From assembly GCF_017352095.1 (NCBI RefSeq), contig NZ_CP071463.1, positions 3,224,001 through 3,288,000 on the forward strand: a stretch of 64,000 nucleotides of DNA. Direction: 5' to 3'. The stretch is from Natrinema longum. Lineage in GTDB: Archaea; Halobacteriota; Halobacteria; Halobacteriales; Natrialbaceae. Made by a program: the position numbers and the translations under genes. Numbering within the stretch: position 1 is the first letter of the stretch; each line of letters opens with the position of its first letter. Shown here one piece after another: positions 33,013-42,016 of this stretch. The notes under the pieces are model-generated. The model had not been told where the DNA came from, ran no database searches, and saw only the letters and a list, made by a program, of their open reading frames with translations.

Positions 33013-35478
33013 TCAGATCGATCGCGCCGAGTTCACGACGACGAGCGCGCTGCTCGTCGCCATCGCGACGGCGGCGAACAGCGGGTTCAGCAGGCCCGCG
33101 ATCGCGAGAGGGATCGCGACCGCGTTGTACGTAAACGCCCAGCCGAGGTTCTGGCGAATTCGCCGGTGGGTGGCCGTCGCGATGTCGAACGTCTCGGCGA
33201 CCGCCTCGAGGTCGTCGCCGACGATCACCGCGTCGGCCGCATCGGTCGCGAGCTTCGTCCCGCTCCCCATCGCGATGCCGACGTCGGCAGCGGCCAGTGC
33301 GGGCGCGTCGTTGCTCCCGTCCCCGACCATCGCGACGGGTCCGCGGACACGCAGCCGGTCGACGGTCTCGGCTTTCGCTTCCGGTGGGACGCCGGCGAAG
33401 ACCTCGTCGACGCCGGCCAGTTCGCGGAACGAATCGGCAGCCGCCCCCTCGTCCCCGGTGAGGACGACGACCTCACGGCCCGCAGAGAGCGTCTCGAGTG
33501 CATCCTCGAGTTCCTCGCGTGGGGAATCGCCGACGACGATGACGCCGCGGGCTCGGCCGTCCCAGCCGGCGACGACCGGGACGTGGCCGGCGTCGCGGGC
33601 CTCGTCGATCCGGGGCTCGAGGGACTCGGGAACGGTGAGACCCTGCTCGCGGAGGAAGTCGGGGTGGCCGACGGTGACGCGCTGCCCGTCGACGAGCCCG
33701 CTGACGCCGCGGGCCGCTCGCTCGAACCCGTCGACTGCGCCCGCGTCGATGGGAGGGCCGTCCTCGGTTTCGGCGTCGGATGCGGCGTCGGCCACGGCGT
33801 CCGCGACCGGATGCTCGGAGAGGGCTTCGACCGCACCAGCGCGTCGGAGCAGTTCGTCGACGTCCCCGTCGGCAGCGTGGACGGCTTCGACCGCCATTCG
33901 CCCGGTCGTGAGCGTCCCCGTCTTGTCGAGAACCACGGTCTCGATCGCCGGCGCGTCCTCGAAAATCGTCTCCGCGGCGACGACGATTCCCCGCTCGGCG
34001 GCAGCCTGAATGCCCGCGGCGATCGCAAGCGGCGTCGCGAGCCCGAGCGCGCAGGGACAGGAGACGATCACGACCGTCAGCCCGACGAGCACCGCCCTCG
34101 AGACGCTCGAGCCGGTCGCGAACAACACGGCAGCCGTCCCGACAGCGAGAGCGACGACCAGCGGGACGAACACCGTCGCGAGCTTGTCGGCGAGCCGCTG
34201 GACGCCGGGCCGGGCGCTCTGGATCGACCAGAGGACGGAAACGAGCCGGTCGAGCGTACTCTCGGCCCCCTCGCCGACTTCCAGGACGATCGGGGCGTCG
34301 GTCACGACGGTGCCGCCGCGGACGAAATCGCCGGGCTCCTTCCCGACTGGCAGGGATTCGCCGGTCACGAGCGACTCGTCGATCGCGGCAGTCCCCTCGA
34401 CGATCTCGCCGTCGAGGGGGACCCGTTCGCCGGGCCGCACCAGGAGCCGGTCGCCGGCGTCGACCGTCTCGAGGGGGACGGTCTCGCCGTTCTCGAGGCG
34501 GGCCTCGTCGACCTGTCGTTCGGTCAACTCCGAGAGCAACCCGGTCGCGCGGCGCTTGACGGCGCGTTCGTAGTAGCCGCCCGCGGTGACCACGAGAACG
34601 ATCGCGACGGTCACGTCGAAGTAGAGATGCATGTTTCCAAGCAGCGTCGCGACGACGCTGAAGGAGTACGATCCCAACGCGGCGATCGCGACGAGCAGGT
34701 CCATGTTCGGTTGTCCCGCGCGGAGGCTCACGTACGCCCCACGGAGGATCGAGTTGCCGGTATAAAACAGGACGATCGAGGTCAGCAGCCAGATGTTGGC
34801 CGCGAGGAAGGTGCCGTCGTAGCCGCCGAAGTCGGCGACCGGCTCGAAGCCGAAGTAGGTCGGATAGAGAAACAGGACGTACCACACCATGACCATCATC
34901 CCGAAGAACACACCCAGCAGGAGGCCGATGGAATCGTCGGCCGAGCCGGCGTCGTCGCCGTCGGCCGATCGCTGGGCTGCGGTGTAGCCGTAGCCGGAGA
35001 CGACGTCCGGAAGCTCATCGGCCGCGAGTCGGTCGGGATCGTAGACGAGCCGGATCGTGTCCGTCGCGTAGCTGGCGGTCGCCCCGACCACGCCGTCCTC
35101 GCGTTCGGCGGTCGTCTCGAGGAACGCCTCGCAGGTCGAACAGTGCATGCCGTCGACCGCGAGATAGGCGTCTTCGCCCTCGAGTTCGTCGAGGGGTTGC
35201 CCGGTCCCGTCGTCTCCCCCCTCCAGACGCGACCGCAGCGCCGACTCCTCGGGCGCGTCGTCGGTTCGCTCGAGCGTACGCGAGACCTCGAGACAGCCCC
35301 GACAACAGAACGAGCCGTCCACGTCGGCGTCGGTGATCGGCTCGGCGGGGGTGGGAAGCTCACAGAGGTCGCACGTCTCGGTATCGGCGGCGCTCCCGCC
35401 GTGTGCGGGATCCTGGCTTGTAGCCGCCCGTTCCGGAGACGGAACGGAGGCGTTCGTGGTCCGTGGATCCTGGCTCAT
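33013..35478 (-). CDS. Copper P-type ATPase, CcoI/FixI-like
   Basis: An 821-residue heavy-metal P1B-ATPase. The N-terminus has a Cys-rich unit (CDLCELPTP, then FCCRGC) followed by an HMA domain with GMHCSTCEAF, the arrangement of ATPases serving cytochrome-oxidase assembly. The core shows VTGESLPVGKEPGD, VSCPCALGLATP (copper CPC in a membrane helix), DKTGTLTTG with the phosphorylated Asp, EALSEHPVADA and GDGSNDAPALAAADVGIAMGSG. It probably exports Cu to supply the CuA/CuB sites of the oxidase encoded beside it. The start at 35478 follows the SafE-like stop by two bases; a longer open frame upstream is that gene's shadow. Confidence 0.92.
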   Translation of the reverse strand: MSQDPRTTNASVPSPERAATSQDPAHGGSAADTETCDLCELPTPAEPITDADVDGSFCCRGCLEVSRTLERTDDAPEESALRSRLEGGDDGTGQPLDELEGEDAYLAVDGMHCSTCEAFLETTAEREDGVVGATASYATDTIRLVYDPDRLAADELPDVVSGYGYTAAQRSADGDDAGSADDSIGLLLGVFFGMMVMVWYVLFLYPTYFGFEPVADFGGYDGTFLAANIWLLTSIVLFYTGNSILRGAYVSLRAGQPNMDLLVAIAALGSYSFSVVATLLGNMHLYFDVTVAIVLVVTAGGYYERAVKRRATGLLSELTERQVDEARLENGETVPLETVDAGDRLLVRPGERVPLDGEIVEGTAAIDESLVTGESLPVGKEPGDFVRGGTVVTDAPIVLEVGEGAESTLDRLVSVLWSIQSARPGVQRLADKLATVFVPLVVALAVGTAAVLFATGSSVSRAVLVGLTVVIVSCPCALGLATPLAIAAGIQAAAERGIVVAAETIFEDAPAIETVVLDKTGTLTTGRMAVEAVHAADGDVDELLRRAGAVEALSEHPVADAVADAASDAETEDGPPIDAGAVDGFERAARGVSGLVDGQRVTVGHPDFLREQGLTVPESLEPRIDEARDAGHVPVVAGWDGRARGVIVVGDSPREELEDALETLSAGREVVVLTGDEGAAADSFRELAGVDEVFAGVPPEAKAETVDRLRVRGPVAMVGDGSNDAPALAAADVGIAMGSGTKLATDAADAVIVGDDLEAVAETFDIATATHRRIRQNLGWAFTYNAVAIPLAIAGLLNPLFAAVAMATSSALVVVNSARSI

Positions 35479-35480
35479 CG

Positions 35481-36323
35481 TTAAAACGGTTGGGCGAACG
35501 GCAGCGGCAGGTGTGGCAGGTGGATTCCATACAGCATCAGTCCGTGCGAGAGGGGAATGTAGCCAAGGAGGAGGAACGCTGCGCCGAGTCCACGATGGAG
35601 GCGCAGTCGCGTCTCCGTCTCGATCGACGTCAGGGCGGTCCCGTAGACGAACAGCGTCGGGATCGTCCCGACTCCGAGCGCGGCCAGCGAGAGCGCCCCG
35701 CGAGTCGGCGATCCCAATGCGAACGCGTAGAGGTAGGCGGGGTAGATGATCGGACACGGCATGAACCCGTGGACCGCGCCGAGCGCGACGATCCCCGGCG
35801 AGGTCGCGAGCCGATCGATCCGGCTCGAGAGCAGCCCCGAAAGCCGGGCGAACAGCGAGCCGACGACGGGGAGTCCGTGGCCGGGAACGGCCGTTTGGCC
35901 CCGCAGGTAGTAGAGGCCGCTGACGATGATCGCGATCCCGACGAGAATCCCCGTTGCGCCCCTGACGCTGTCGCCGACTGCGGCGACAGCTTCGGTCGAG
36001 GCGACCGTGACCGCGCCCAGGAGGCCGAACAGGCCGCCGATCGCGGCGTAGCTTGCCGTCCGTCCGAGGTTGAACAGTGCGTGCTGGCGGACCTCGTAGC
36101 CGGAGAGCGTGTCCTCGCGGCGCTTCTCGCTCGCGGCTCCGATCCGATCGGCGTACGTCGTTACCAGCGGGCCACACATCCCCAGACAGTGTGCGCCGGC
36201 GAACAGTCCCACGACGACGAGGACGAGCAGATCCGCGTTCTCGAGGGCTACGCCGGACCCCGAAGCGGCCTCGAGTGCGAACGACGGTGACTTCGGAGCC
36301 ACTGTGAGTGGTACTGGAATCAT
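35481..36323 (-). CDS. SafE/TauE-like (UreH-type) membrane protein for oxidase assembly
   Basis: A 280-residue protein with about six transmembrane helices. The signature VVGLFAGAHCLGMCGPLVTTYADR in the first helix is characteristic of the UreH/cytochrome-oxidase-biogenesis branch of the SafE family, which includes copper-handling proteins; the Cys and His residues may bind metal. MPCPIIYPAYLYAFALG marks the second half. Its position between the small ba3-associated protein (17 bp) and the copper ATPase (2 bp) supports a role in copper delivery to the oxidase. Confidence 0.85.
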   Translation of the reverse strand: MIPVPLTVAPKSPSFALEAASGSGVALENADLLVLVVVGLFAGAHCLGMCGPLVTTYADRIGAASEKRREDTLSGYEVRQHALFNLGRTASYAAIGGLFGLLGAVTVASTEAVAAVGDSVRGATGILVGIAIIVSGLYYLRGQTAVPGHGLPVVGSLFARLSGLLSSRIDRLATSPGIVALGAVHGFMPCPIIYPAYLYAFALGSPTRGALSLAALGVGTIPTLFVYGTALTSIETETRLRLHRGLGAAFLLLGYIPLSHGLMLYGIHLPHLPLPFAQPF

Positions 36324-36340
36324 CTGGGCGAAAAGAACGC

Positions 36341-36553
36341 TCAGCTCGCGGTGCCGTCACCGGGATGGCCGTGTCCGTGCCCGCCATCGACCGGCGTCGT
36401 CGCGATGTACAGCGAACCAAAGATGATGAGGAGATTGACCCCACTGACGATGCCGGCGAGTGGCGAGTGGGTGATCCCGTAGACGAGTACCGGAACGAAC
36501 GCGAGCAATCCGGCGGCCGCGGCGTGTCGCGGCGTGACGTTCTCGAGAGTCAT
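36341..36553 (-). CDS. Small ba3-oxidase-associated membrane protein
   Basis: A 70-residue protein with two hydrophobic helices (AAAAGLLAFVPVLVYGITH; LAGIVSGVNLLIIFGSLYIATTP) and a His-rich tail (DGGHGHGHPGDG) that could bind metal. Proteins of this size and pattern accompany haloarchaeal ba3 oxidases. It heads the assembly operon with the SafE-like and copper-ATPase genes and is divergent from cbaD across a 100-bp spacer containing the palindrome GAGGGCCCTC (36631-36640). The ATG at 36553 is chosen over one 16 codons upstream. Confidence 0.72.
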   Translation of the reverse strand: MTLENVTPRHAAAAGLLAFVPVLVYGITHSPLAGIVSGVNLLIIFGSLYIATTPVDGGHGHGHPGDGTAS

Positions 36554-36653
36554 ATCGACGAGTGGGGGCGTAGACTGCTTAAACCGTTTCGGTGTTCCCA
36601 AGAACCGGGAAGGACGGTCGAGAATAAGTGAGGGCCCTCCCCTATCACCCGAT

Positions 36654-36857
36654 ATGGCTTCGGCAACGGAAAAAAACGAGACCGATCAGGTTCGTGAGAT
36701 CGGTCACGACGAGTACGATCCGGTCGGGACAGCGATCCTGATCACGATCTACTTTCTGATACTGGTACTGCTCTGGGTGTTCATGTACTTCGTCGAGTTC
36801 CTCGGCAACGGTCCGACCGTCGTCGGGACGCTTCTGACGGTGGTGGGACTGGCATGA
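36654..36857 (+). CDS. cbaD: Cytochrome ba3 oxidase small subunit CbaD-like
   Basis: A 67-residue protein with an acidic lead (TEKNETDQVREIGHDEYDPVGT) and one long transmembrane helix (AILITIYFLILVLLWVFMYFVEFL), the pattern of small subunits that open ba3 oxidase operons. It overlaps the subunit II gene by four bases. A TATA-like GAATAAG lies about 25 bp before the ATG at 36654. Confidence 0.8.
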   Translation: MASATEKNETDQVREIGHDEYDPVGTAILITIYFLILVLLWVFMYFVEFLGNGPTVVGTLLTVVGLA

Positions 36858-37666
36858 ACATACACACCTACGAAAAGGCCTGGCTGGCCGCAGCCATGGT
36901 ATTGATCGTCGGGTTCATCGCGACGATCACGTACGGTGCGGTCGGTCCCGGGATCGCGATGATCGACGACGAGGCAGGGTCGATCGACCCCGACAATATC
37001 AACGACCACGAGCGATTCGGCGACCCCGGCGTCGAACACGTCGGCGGCAACGAATACGAAGTCAACGTCGTCGCCCAGGCGTGGCTGTACACGCCCGATC
37101 AAATCGAGGTTCCGGAAAACAGCGAAGTGACGTTTTACGTCACGAGTCGGGACGTGACACACAGTTTCTCCGTGGTCGGAACGAACGTCAACACGATGGT
37201 CATCCCTGGTCAGGTCTCGGAGATGACCGTCCAGTTCGACGAACCGGGCGAGTACGGCATCCTCTGTAACGAATACTGTGGCGAAGGTCACCACACCATG
37301 GAAGGATTACTCACCGTCGTTCCCGAAGAAGAGTTCGACCTGACCGAGCTGTCGGTCGATGCTCCGCGTGAGGTCGAGGCAGGCAACGAGACGACGATCA
37401 ATGCGACCGTGAGCAACGGCATGCAGGAAGACCTCGAGACGACCGTCGCCCTCGACATCGGCGGCCAGCAGTACGAGGAAGACGTCACGGTTACCGGCGA
37501 CGGGAGCGAGACCGTCGAATTCCCCGTCGATACGACGGAACTCGGGACGGGAGACCACGACTGGACCGTGACCGCCGACGGCTACGAGGACAGCGGCTCC
37601 CTCTCGGTCGTCGAGCCGACGGACGACAGTGACGGCGGCTCCGACGGGGGTGAGGGCGATGCGTAA
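36854..37666 (+). CDS. cbaB: Cytochrome ba3 oxidase subunit II (CuA subunit)
   Basis: A 270-residue membrane-anchored subunit II. One N-terminal helix (AWLAAAMVLIVGFIATITYGAV) anchors an external cupredoxin domain. The CuA ligands are complete: the first His in DVTHSFSVVG, then CNEYCGEGHHTM giving both Cys, the second His and the Met. It accepts electrons from a blue copper protein or cytochrome. Residues 170-270 are an extra Ig-like, very acidic extension (VEAGNETTINATVSNG) ending in a Ser/Gly/Asp tail, longer than usual. Its last eight bases overlap subunit I. Confidence 0.94.
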   Translation: MNIHTYEKAWLAAAMVLIVGFIATITYGAVGPGIAMIDDEAGSIDPDNINDHERFGDPGVEHVGGNEYEVNVVAQAWLYTPDQIEVPENSEVTFYVTSRDVTHSFSVVGTNVNTMVIPGQVSEMTVQFDEPGEYGILCNEYCGEGHHTMEGLLTVVPEEEFDLTELSVDAPREVEAGNETTINATVSNGMQEDLETTVALDIGGQQYEEDVTVTGDGSETVEFPVDTTELGTGDHDWTVTADGYEDSGSLSVVEPTDDSDGGSDGGEGDA

Positions 37667-39392
37667 CGCCTACGTCGACCAGTTCCCGTCCGAAGCGAGA
37701 GTGATCAAGGCGGCCTTCTGGAGTTCCTTCCTCGCGCTCGCGATCGGGGGTTCGCTCGGTCTCCTGCAGGCGCTACACCGGACCGACTTCCTCCGCATTA
37801 TGGACTCGGCCGACTACTACACGGTCCTCACCGCCCACGGCGTGTTGCTGGCGATCACCTTCACGATCTTCTTCCTCGTGGGGATCTTCACCTGGGCGGT
37901 GACCTCCAGCCTCGATCGGGGTGTCGTCGACATCCGATTCACCTGGAGTTGGTACGCGATGATGGTCGTCGGGACGGTGTTGGTCGGGCTCTCGATCCTC
38001 GGCGGGGTCGTCGACGCGATCCCGATGAACGCCGACGTGCTCTTTACGTTCTACTCGCCGCTACAGGCCCATCCAGCCTTTTATATCGGTCTGGTGCTGT
38101 TCGTCGTCGGCTCGTGGCTCGCCGGGGTGGACTGGTTCCGGACGTGGTGGGCCTGGCGGAAGGAAAACTCCAGCGAGCGGATCCCACTGCCGACGTTCAT
38201 GGCGCTGACGACGACGCTGTTCTGGTATCTCTCGACGCTCGGCGTGGCGGTCTCGATCCTCGTCTTCCTGCTGCCGTGGTCGCTGGGGATCGTCGACTCC
38301 GTCAACCCGCTGTTGACCAGAACGCTGTTCTGGTACTTCGGTCACGCCGTCGTCTACTTCTGGCTGATGCCGGCGTACATGATGTGGTACATCATGCTGC
38401 CGAAGCTCTCCGGCGGGAAACTGTTCAGCGATCCGCTCGCACGGGTCGTCTTCGTCCTCTTCCTGTTGCTGTCGACGCCGGTGGGCATCCACCACCAGTA
38501 CTTGGACCCCGGCATCGCGGAAGGGTACAAGTTCATCGCGATGACGAACACGATGTTCCTGCTGTTGCCCAGCCTGCTCACCGCCTTTACCGTCGTCGCC
38601 AGCATGGAACACGGCGCACGCCAGCGTGGCGGCGAGGGCTACCTCGGCTGGTTGAAGGCCCTGCCGTGGCGTGACCCGGTGTTCACTGGGATGGCACTTG
38701 CGGGCCTGATGTTCGCCGCAGCCGGCTTCTCCGGGATGATCAACGCCGGAATGAACATCAACTACCTCGTCCACAACACGTGGTGGGTCGTCGGTCACTT
38801 CCACCTCACCGTCGGTACCGCCGTCGCGCTGACCTTCATGGCAGCGGCCTACTGGTTCATCCCACAGGTCACCGGCAAGGAGCTGTGGAACCGCTCGGTC
38901 GCGCTGGGACAGGTCCTGCTCTGGTTCATCGGCATGACGTTCATGTCCAACGCGATGCACCGCTCCGGGCTGTTCGGCGTGCCCCGTCGGACCGCGGAAC
39001 CCCAGTACCAGAACTTCTCGTTCGAGCCCGCAGCCGGCAGCATGGGCGAGATCAACGCTCAGGTCGCCCTCGGTGCAGTCCTGTTGACCGTGTCGCTGGC
39101 CCTGTTCCTCCTGAACATGGTCATGACCTCGTTCAACGACAGCAACGGTTCGATTCCCGCGAACACCTACGCTGGCACGCTCTCGGGTCCCGAGGATTCG
39201 CCGGCCATCCTCGACAACCTCAAGCTCTGGACGGCGATCGCCGTCGTCCTCGTGATCATCGGCTACACCCTCCCGCTAGCGAGCATCGTCGACACCGGCG
39301 GGCTGTTCGGTCCCGGCATCGACGGCTTCCAGCTCACCATCGGCACCGATCCCGCGCTCGTGCTCGAGTCCGTCAGTGAGGTGCTGCCGTAG
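37659..39392 (+). CDS. cbaA: Cytochrome ba3 oxidase subunit I
   Basis: A 577-residue heme-copper oxidase subunit I of the B (ba3) type with about 13 helices. Heme and CuB ligands are visible: HGVLLAITFT (low-spin heme His), FGHAVVYFWLMPAYM (CuB His with the cross-linked Tyr four residues on), STPVGIHHQYLDPG (two CuB His), and VVGHFHLTVGTAVALTFMAAAYW (high- and low-spin heme His). It reduces O2 to water and pumps protons, with high oxygen affinity expected. The ATG at 37659 lies inside the cbaB stop region. Confidence 0.95.
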   Translation: MRNAYVDQFPSEARVIKAAFWSSFLALAIGGSLGLLQALHRTDFLRIMDSADYYTVLTAHGVLLAITFTIFFLVGIFTWAVTSSLDRGVVDIRFTWSWYAMMVVGTVLVGLSILGGVVDAIPMNADVLFTFYSPLQAHPAFYIGLVLFVVGSWLAGVDWFRTWWAWRKENSSERIPLPTFMALTTTLFWYLSTLGVAVSILVFLLPWSLGIVDSVNPLLTRTLFWYFGHAVVYFWLMPAYMMWYIMLPKLSGGKLFSDPLARVVFVLFLLLSTPVGIHHQYLDPGIAEGYKFIAMTNTMFLLLPSLLTAFTVVASMEHGARQRGGEGYLGWLKALPWRDPVFTGMALAGLMFAAAGFSGMINAGMNINYLVHNTWWVVGHFHLTVGTAVALTFMAAAYWFIPQVTGKELWNRSVALGQVLLWFIGMTFMSNAMHRSGLFGVPRRTAEPQYQNFSFEPAAGSMGEINAQVALGAVLLTVSLALFLLNMVMTSFNDSNGSIPANTYAGTLSGPEDSPAILDNLKLWTAIAVVLVIIGYTLPLASIVDTGGLFGPGIDGFQLTIGTDPALVLESVSEVLP

Positions 39393-39596
39393 ATGCGCAT
39401 CTCGAAGGGGGCGCTGCTGGTCGTCATCGCCGTCCTCATCCCGTTCGTAGTCGAGTTCCGGACGGCGCTCTCGTGGTTCGGGATCGAGCTCTCGGTCCTC
39501 GAGTCGCTCGTCCTCGGTGGCGCAGCCGTCCTCGCGATCGTACTCTGGGCGGTGTGGCCGCCCAACGGAAGCGCCGGGCCCTCAGGCTCGAGCTAA
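39393..39596 (+). CDS. cbaC: CbaC-like small membrane subunit
   Basis: A 67-residue protein starting on the base after the subunit I stop. Two hydrophobic segments (GALLVVIAVLIPFVVEF; LESLVLGGAAVLAIVLWAVWPP) and a short polar tail match the small subunit placed after subunit I in haloarchaeal cba operons. It probably stabilises the oxidase. It ends 14 bp from the convergent guanylyltransferase gene. Confidence 0.8.
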   Translation: MRISKGALLVVIAVLIPFVVEFRTALSWFGIELSVLESLVLGGAAVLAIVLWAVWPPNGSAGPSGSS

Positions 39597-39610
39597 CTCC
39601 GGACCGTTTT

Positions 39611-40639
39611 TCAAAAGGCGTCACGTTCGCGGAGTCGAGTCACCACGTCGCGAACTCGCTGTGAGGCGTCCCGCGGGGCGACGAGGATCCGGTCGTCGAA
39701 CGCGGCGACGATCAGGTCGTCGACCTCGAGTACGGACACGTGCGAGTCGGGTGCGGCGACGACGTTGTTCGCGGCGTCGATCGAGAGGACGTCTCCCGCG
39801 ACGAGGTCGTTCGCCGTGTCGTCGCGCGTGGTCTCGAGTACCCGTCCGACGGCGTCCCACGTCCCGAGATCGTCCCAGCCGACCGACAGCGGCGTCACGG
39901 AGACGTCGGTCGCACGCTCCATGATCGCGTAATCGATGCTGATGGCGTCGACCGCGTCGAACCCACCGTCGGGATCGCCGTCCTCGAGCGCGTCGACCAG
40001 CGGTGCGAGCGGAGACTCACGCGCGTCCCGCAGGAGTGCGCTCGGCGTCCAGGCGAAAATTCCGGCGTTCCAGTATGCACCGGCGTCGACGAGGCGCGTC
40101 GCCTCCTCGCGGTCGGGTTTTTCCGTGAATCGTTCGACCGCAGCGTGGCCGTCCTCGTCGATGTCGCTCCGCGTCGGGACGATGTAGCCGTAGCCCGTCG
40201 CCGGCCGGGTCGGCTCGACGCCCAGCGTGACGAGGCCGTCCGTTTCGACGGCGATCTCGGCGGCGCGCTCGAGGACGGCGGCGAACGCCGCCTCGTCGGT
40301 GACGTGGTGGTCGCTGGGGAGACAGATCAGGACCGGCTCCCGATCGAACCGATCGCGCAGCCGCCACGCGGCGTAGACCAAGGCAGGGCCGGTGTCTTTC
40401 CCGTCCGGTTCGATCAGCACGCCCGCCTCGGGCGCGTGGTCGTGGATCTCGTCGGCGAAGGATTCGCGAGTCAGGACGACTCGTTCGTCGGCGAAGGCCG
40501 TTCGATCCATCGTCTGCGAGAGCAAGGAGCGTTCGCCGCCAAAGGAGTGGAACTGTTTCGGCCGATCGCTCCGGCTCGCGGGATAGAGCCGACTCCCCGT
40601 GCCGCCGGCGAGGACGCAGGCGATGACTGGCCGATCCAT
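39611..40639 (-). CDS. Mannose-1-phosphate guanylyltransferase-like nucleotidyltransferase
   Basis: A 342-residue sugar-nucleotide pyrophosphorylase. The activated-nucleotide loop is VLAGGTGSRLYPASRSDRPKQFHSF, followed by PDGKDTGPALVYAAWRL, ICLPSDHHV, ATGYGYIVP, FTEKPDREEA, AYWNAGIFAWTPSALL and SVGWDDLGTWDAV. These fit the ManC/GMP group and predict GDP-mannose formation, for glycan or lipid decoration. The C-terminal isomerase domain of two-domain ManC is absent. It starts one base after the small Cys-containing gene ends, so the two are co-transcribed. Confidence 0.9.
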   Translation of the reverse strand: MDRPVIACVLAGGTGSRLYPASRSDRPKQFHSFGGERSLLSQTMDRTAFADERVVLTRESFADEIHDHAPEAGVLIEPDGKDTGPALVYAAWRLRDRFDREPVLICLPSDHHVTDEAAFAAVLERAAEIAVETDGLVTLGVEPTRPATGYGYIVPTRSDIDEDGHAAVERFTEKPDREEATRLVDAGAYWNAGIFAWTPSALLRDARESPLAPLVDALEDGDPDGGFDAVDAISIDYAIMERATDVSVTPLSVGWDDLGTWDAVGRVLETTRDDTANDLVAGDVLSIDAANNVVAAPDSHVSVLEVDDLIVAAFDDRILVAPRDASQRVRDVVTRLRERDAF

Positions 40640-40640
40640 A

Positions 40641-40952
40641 CTACCAGGTCTCGATCCGTCCGTTACGGACGTCCTCGGCACAGCCTTCGCAGTCGGGGTG
40701 GCCCTCCTCGTAGCAGGCCGGCCGGTACTCCTCGTCGAGCTTCGCCGCCCGTTGTTCGGCGTAGCGCCGGCAGACGATCTTCGCCCGCCCCGCATCGTCG
40801 GCCGGCAATCCGCGGGCGTTCTTCGCGACCGCGTAGGAATCCCGTGCCTCCTCGAGTTGCTCGTCGGTCGACCTGCGGAGCTCCTCGAACTGCTCGCCCG
40901 CCTCCTGCAGCGTCGAGCGGAGGAACCGCTCGAGTCGACGCCGATCCGCCAT
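40641..40952 (-). CDS. Haloarchaeal small Cys-containing protein (DUF7091-like)
   Basis: A 103-residue helical, charged protein (RRRLERFLRSTLQEAGEQFEELRRSTDEQLEEARDSY) with a Cys group at the end (IVCRRYAE; ACYEEGHPDCEGCAED) that could hold zinc. It lies directly upstream of the guanylyltransferase gene. The ATG at 40952 was preferred over one 26 codons upstream. Function is unknown. Confidence 0.75.
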   Translation of the reverse strand: MADRRRLERFLRSTLQEAGEQFEELRRSTDEQLEEARDSYAVAKNARGLPADDAGRAKIVCRRYAEQRAAKLDEEYRPACYEEGHPDCEGCAEDVRNGRIETW

Positions 40953-41039
40953 TGGCTCACCGTTTGGCCCCCGGGCACATATACTGTCGGACGCCACTGC
41001 GATGCCAACGACTTTGATCGAATGGCCCAAGTCAAAAAC

Positions 41040-41930
41040 ATGGCCATCACCGATTCGCTCCGGGGAATCACCTGCCCGATGGTGACTCCCTTCGACGACG
41101 GATCGATCGACGACGCAGCGCTCACCGAACTACTCGAGCACCTCCAGGCGGGCGGCATCGATGCGGTCTTCCCCTGCGGGACGACCGGCGAGTTCCCGGC
41201 CCTGACGGCCGCCGAGCAACGCCACGTTATCGAGACGACCGTCGAACACGCCGAAGTCCCGGTCGTCGCGGGGGCCGCGGCGACGAGCGTCGAGGACACG
41301 ATCGCGGCTATCGACCGGGCTGGCGATGCGGGTGCCGACGCCGCCGCGATCGTCGCACCCTACTTTACCACGGCGAACGCCCCCGCTGGCAACCACCAGT
41401 TCTTCGAGACGGTCCTGCAGGACGCGTCACTCCCGATCTTGTTGTACAACATCCCCCAATGTACGGGCCAGCGTATCGAGCCCGAAACGGTGGCCGCCGT
41501 CGCCGAGCACGACCGAGTCGTCGGGATCAAGGACTCGAGTGGCGACCTCGAGTACTTCCTCTCGGTGCTCGAGAAGACGCCCGCGGAGTTCCTGTGCCTG
41601 CAGGGGTACGACGCCTTGCTGGTCCCCGCACTCAGGATGGGTGCCGACGGCGGGATCAACGCGCTGTCGAACGTCGTTCCCGACGTTCTGCGAGCGGCCT
41701 TCGAGCGGGCCGACGACGAACGCGGGCGAGTGCTCCAGCGTGATGCCATCTCGCCGCTGTTCGAGGCCTGCACGACACACGGCTTCGCCCCGGCGACGAA
41801 GACCGCGCTCACCGAACGCGGCGTTATCCCATCCGACGAGGTTCGGTCGCCACTCGTTCCCGTCGACGACCCGGGCACCGAAACGATCGGCGACGCTCTC
41901 GAGACCGCACTCGCGGTCGACGAGCGGTAA
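41040..41930 (+). CDS. DapA-like aldolase (DHDPS / N-acetylneuraminate lyase family)
   Basis: A 296-residue Schiff-base aldolase. Family elements in order: GITCPMVTPFDDG, DAVFPCGTTGEFPALTAAEQ, AGAAATSVEDTI, IVAPYFTTAN, LYNIPQCTGQRI with the catalytic Tyr, and VVGIKDSSGDLEYF with the Schiff-base Lys. It may be dihydrodipicolinate synthase or a 2-keto-3-deoxy sugar acid aldolase; sequence alone does not decide, since an isolated gene gives no pathway clue. The ATG at 41040 is chosen; an in-frame ATG at 41022 would add six residues. Confidence 0.85.
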   Translation: MAITDSLRGITCPMVTPFDDGSIDDAALTELLEHLQAGGIDAVFPCGTTGEFPALTAAEQRHVIETTVEHAEVPVVAGAAATSVEDTIAAIDRAGDAGADAAAIVAPYFTTANAPAGNHQFFETVLQDASLPILLYNIPQCTGQRIEPETVAAVAEHDRVVGIKDSSGDLEYFLSVLEKTPAEFLCLQGYDALLVPALRMGADGGINALSNVVPDVLRAAFERADDERGRVLQRDAISPLFEACTTHGFAPATKTALTERGVIPSDEVRSPLVPVDDPGTETIGDALETALAVDER

Positions 41931-42016
41931 CGGGGAACCGACCGCGCCGGTCTCGATCCCCGTACCGAACACGCCCACTCGACGCCGTCTGGTGGTTTCT
42001 TTCGCCGGCGTTCACT

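Noticed and set aside
33166-35484. 772-codon plus-strand ORF opposite the copper ATPase
   Set aside because: Composition (Arg, Asp, Gly, Val) is that of an antisense shadow in GC-rich DNA; the minus strand has all catalytic motifs.
35479-36444. Open frame extending the copper ATPase N-terminus by 322 codons
   Set aside because: The extension is Arg/Pro-rich, covers the SafE-like gene in another frame, and similarity to P-type ATPases starts at the ATG at 35478.
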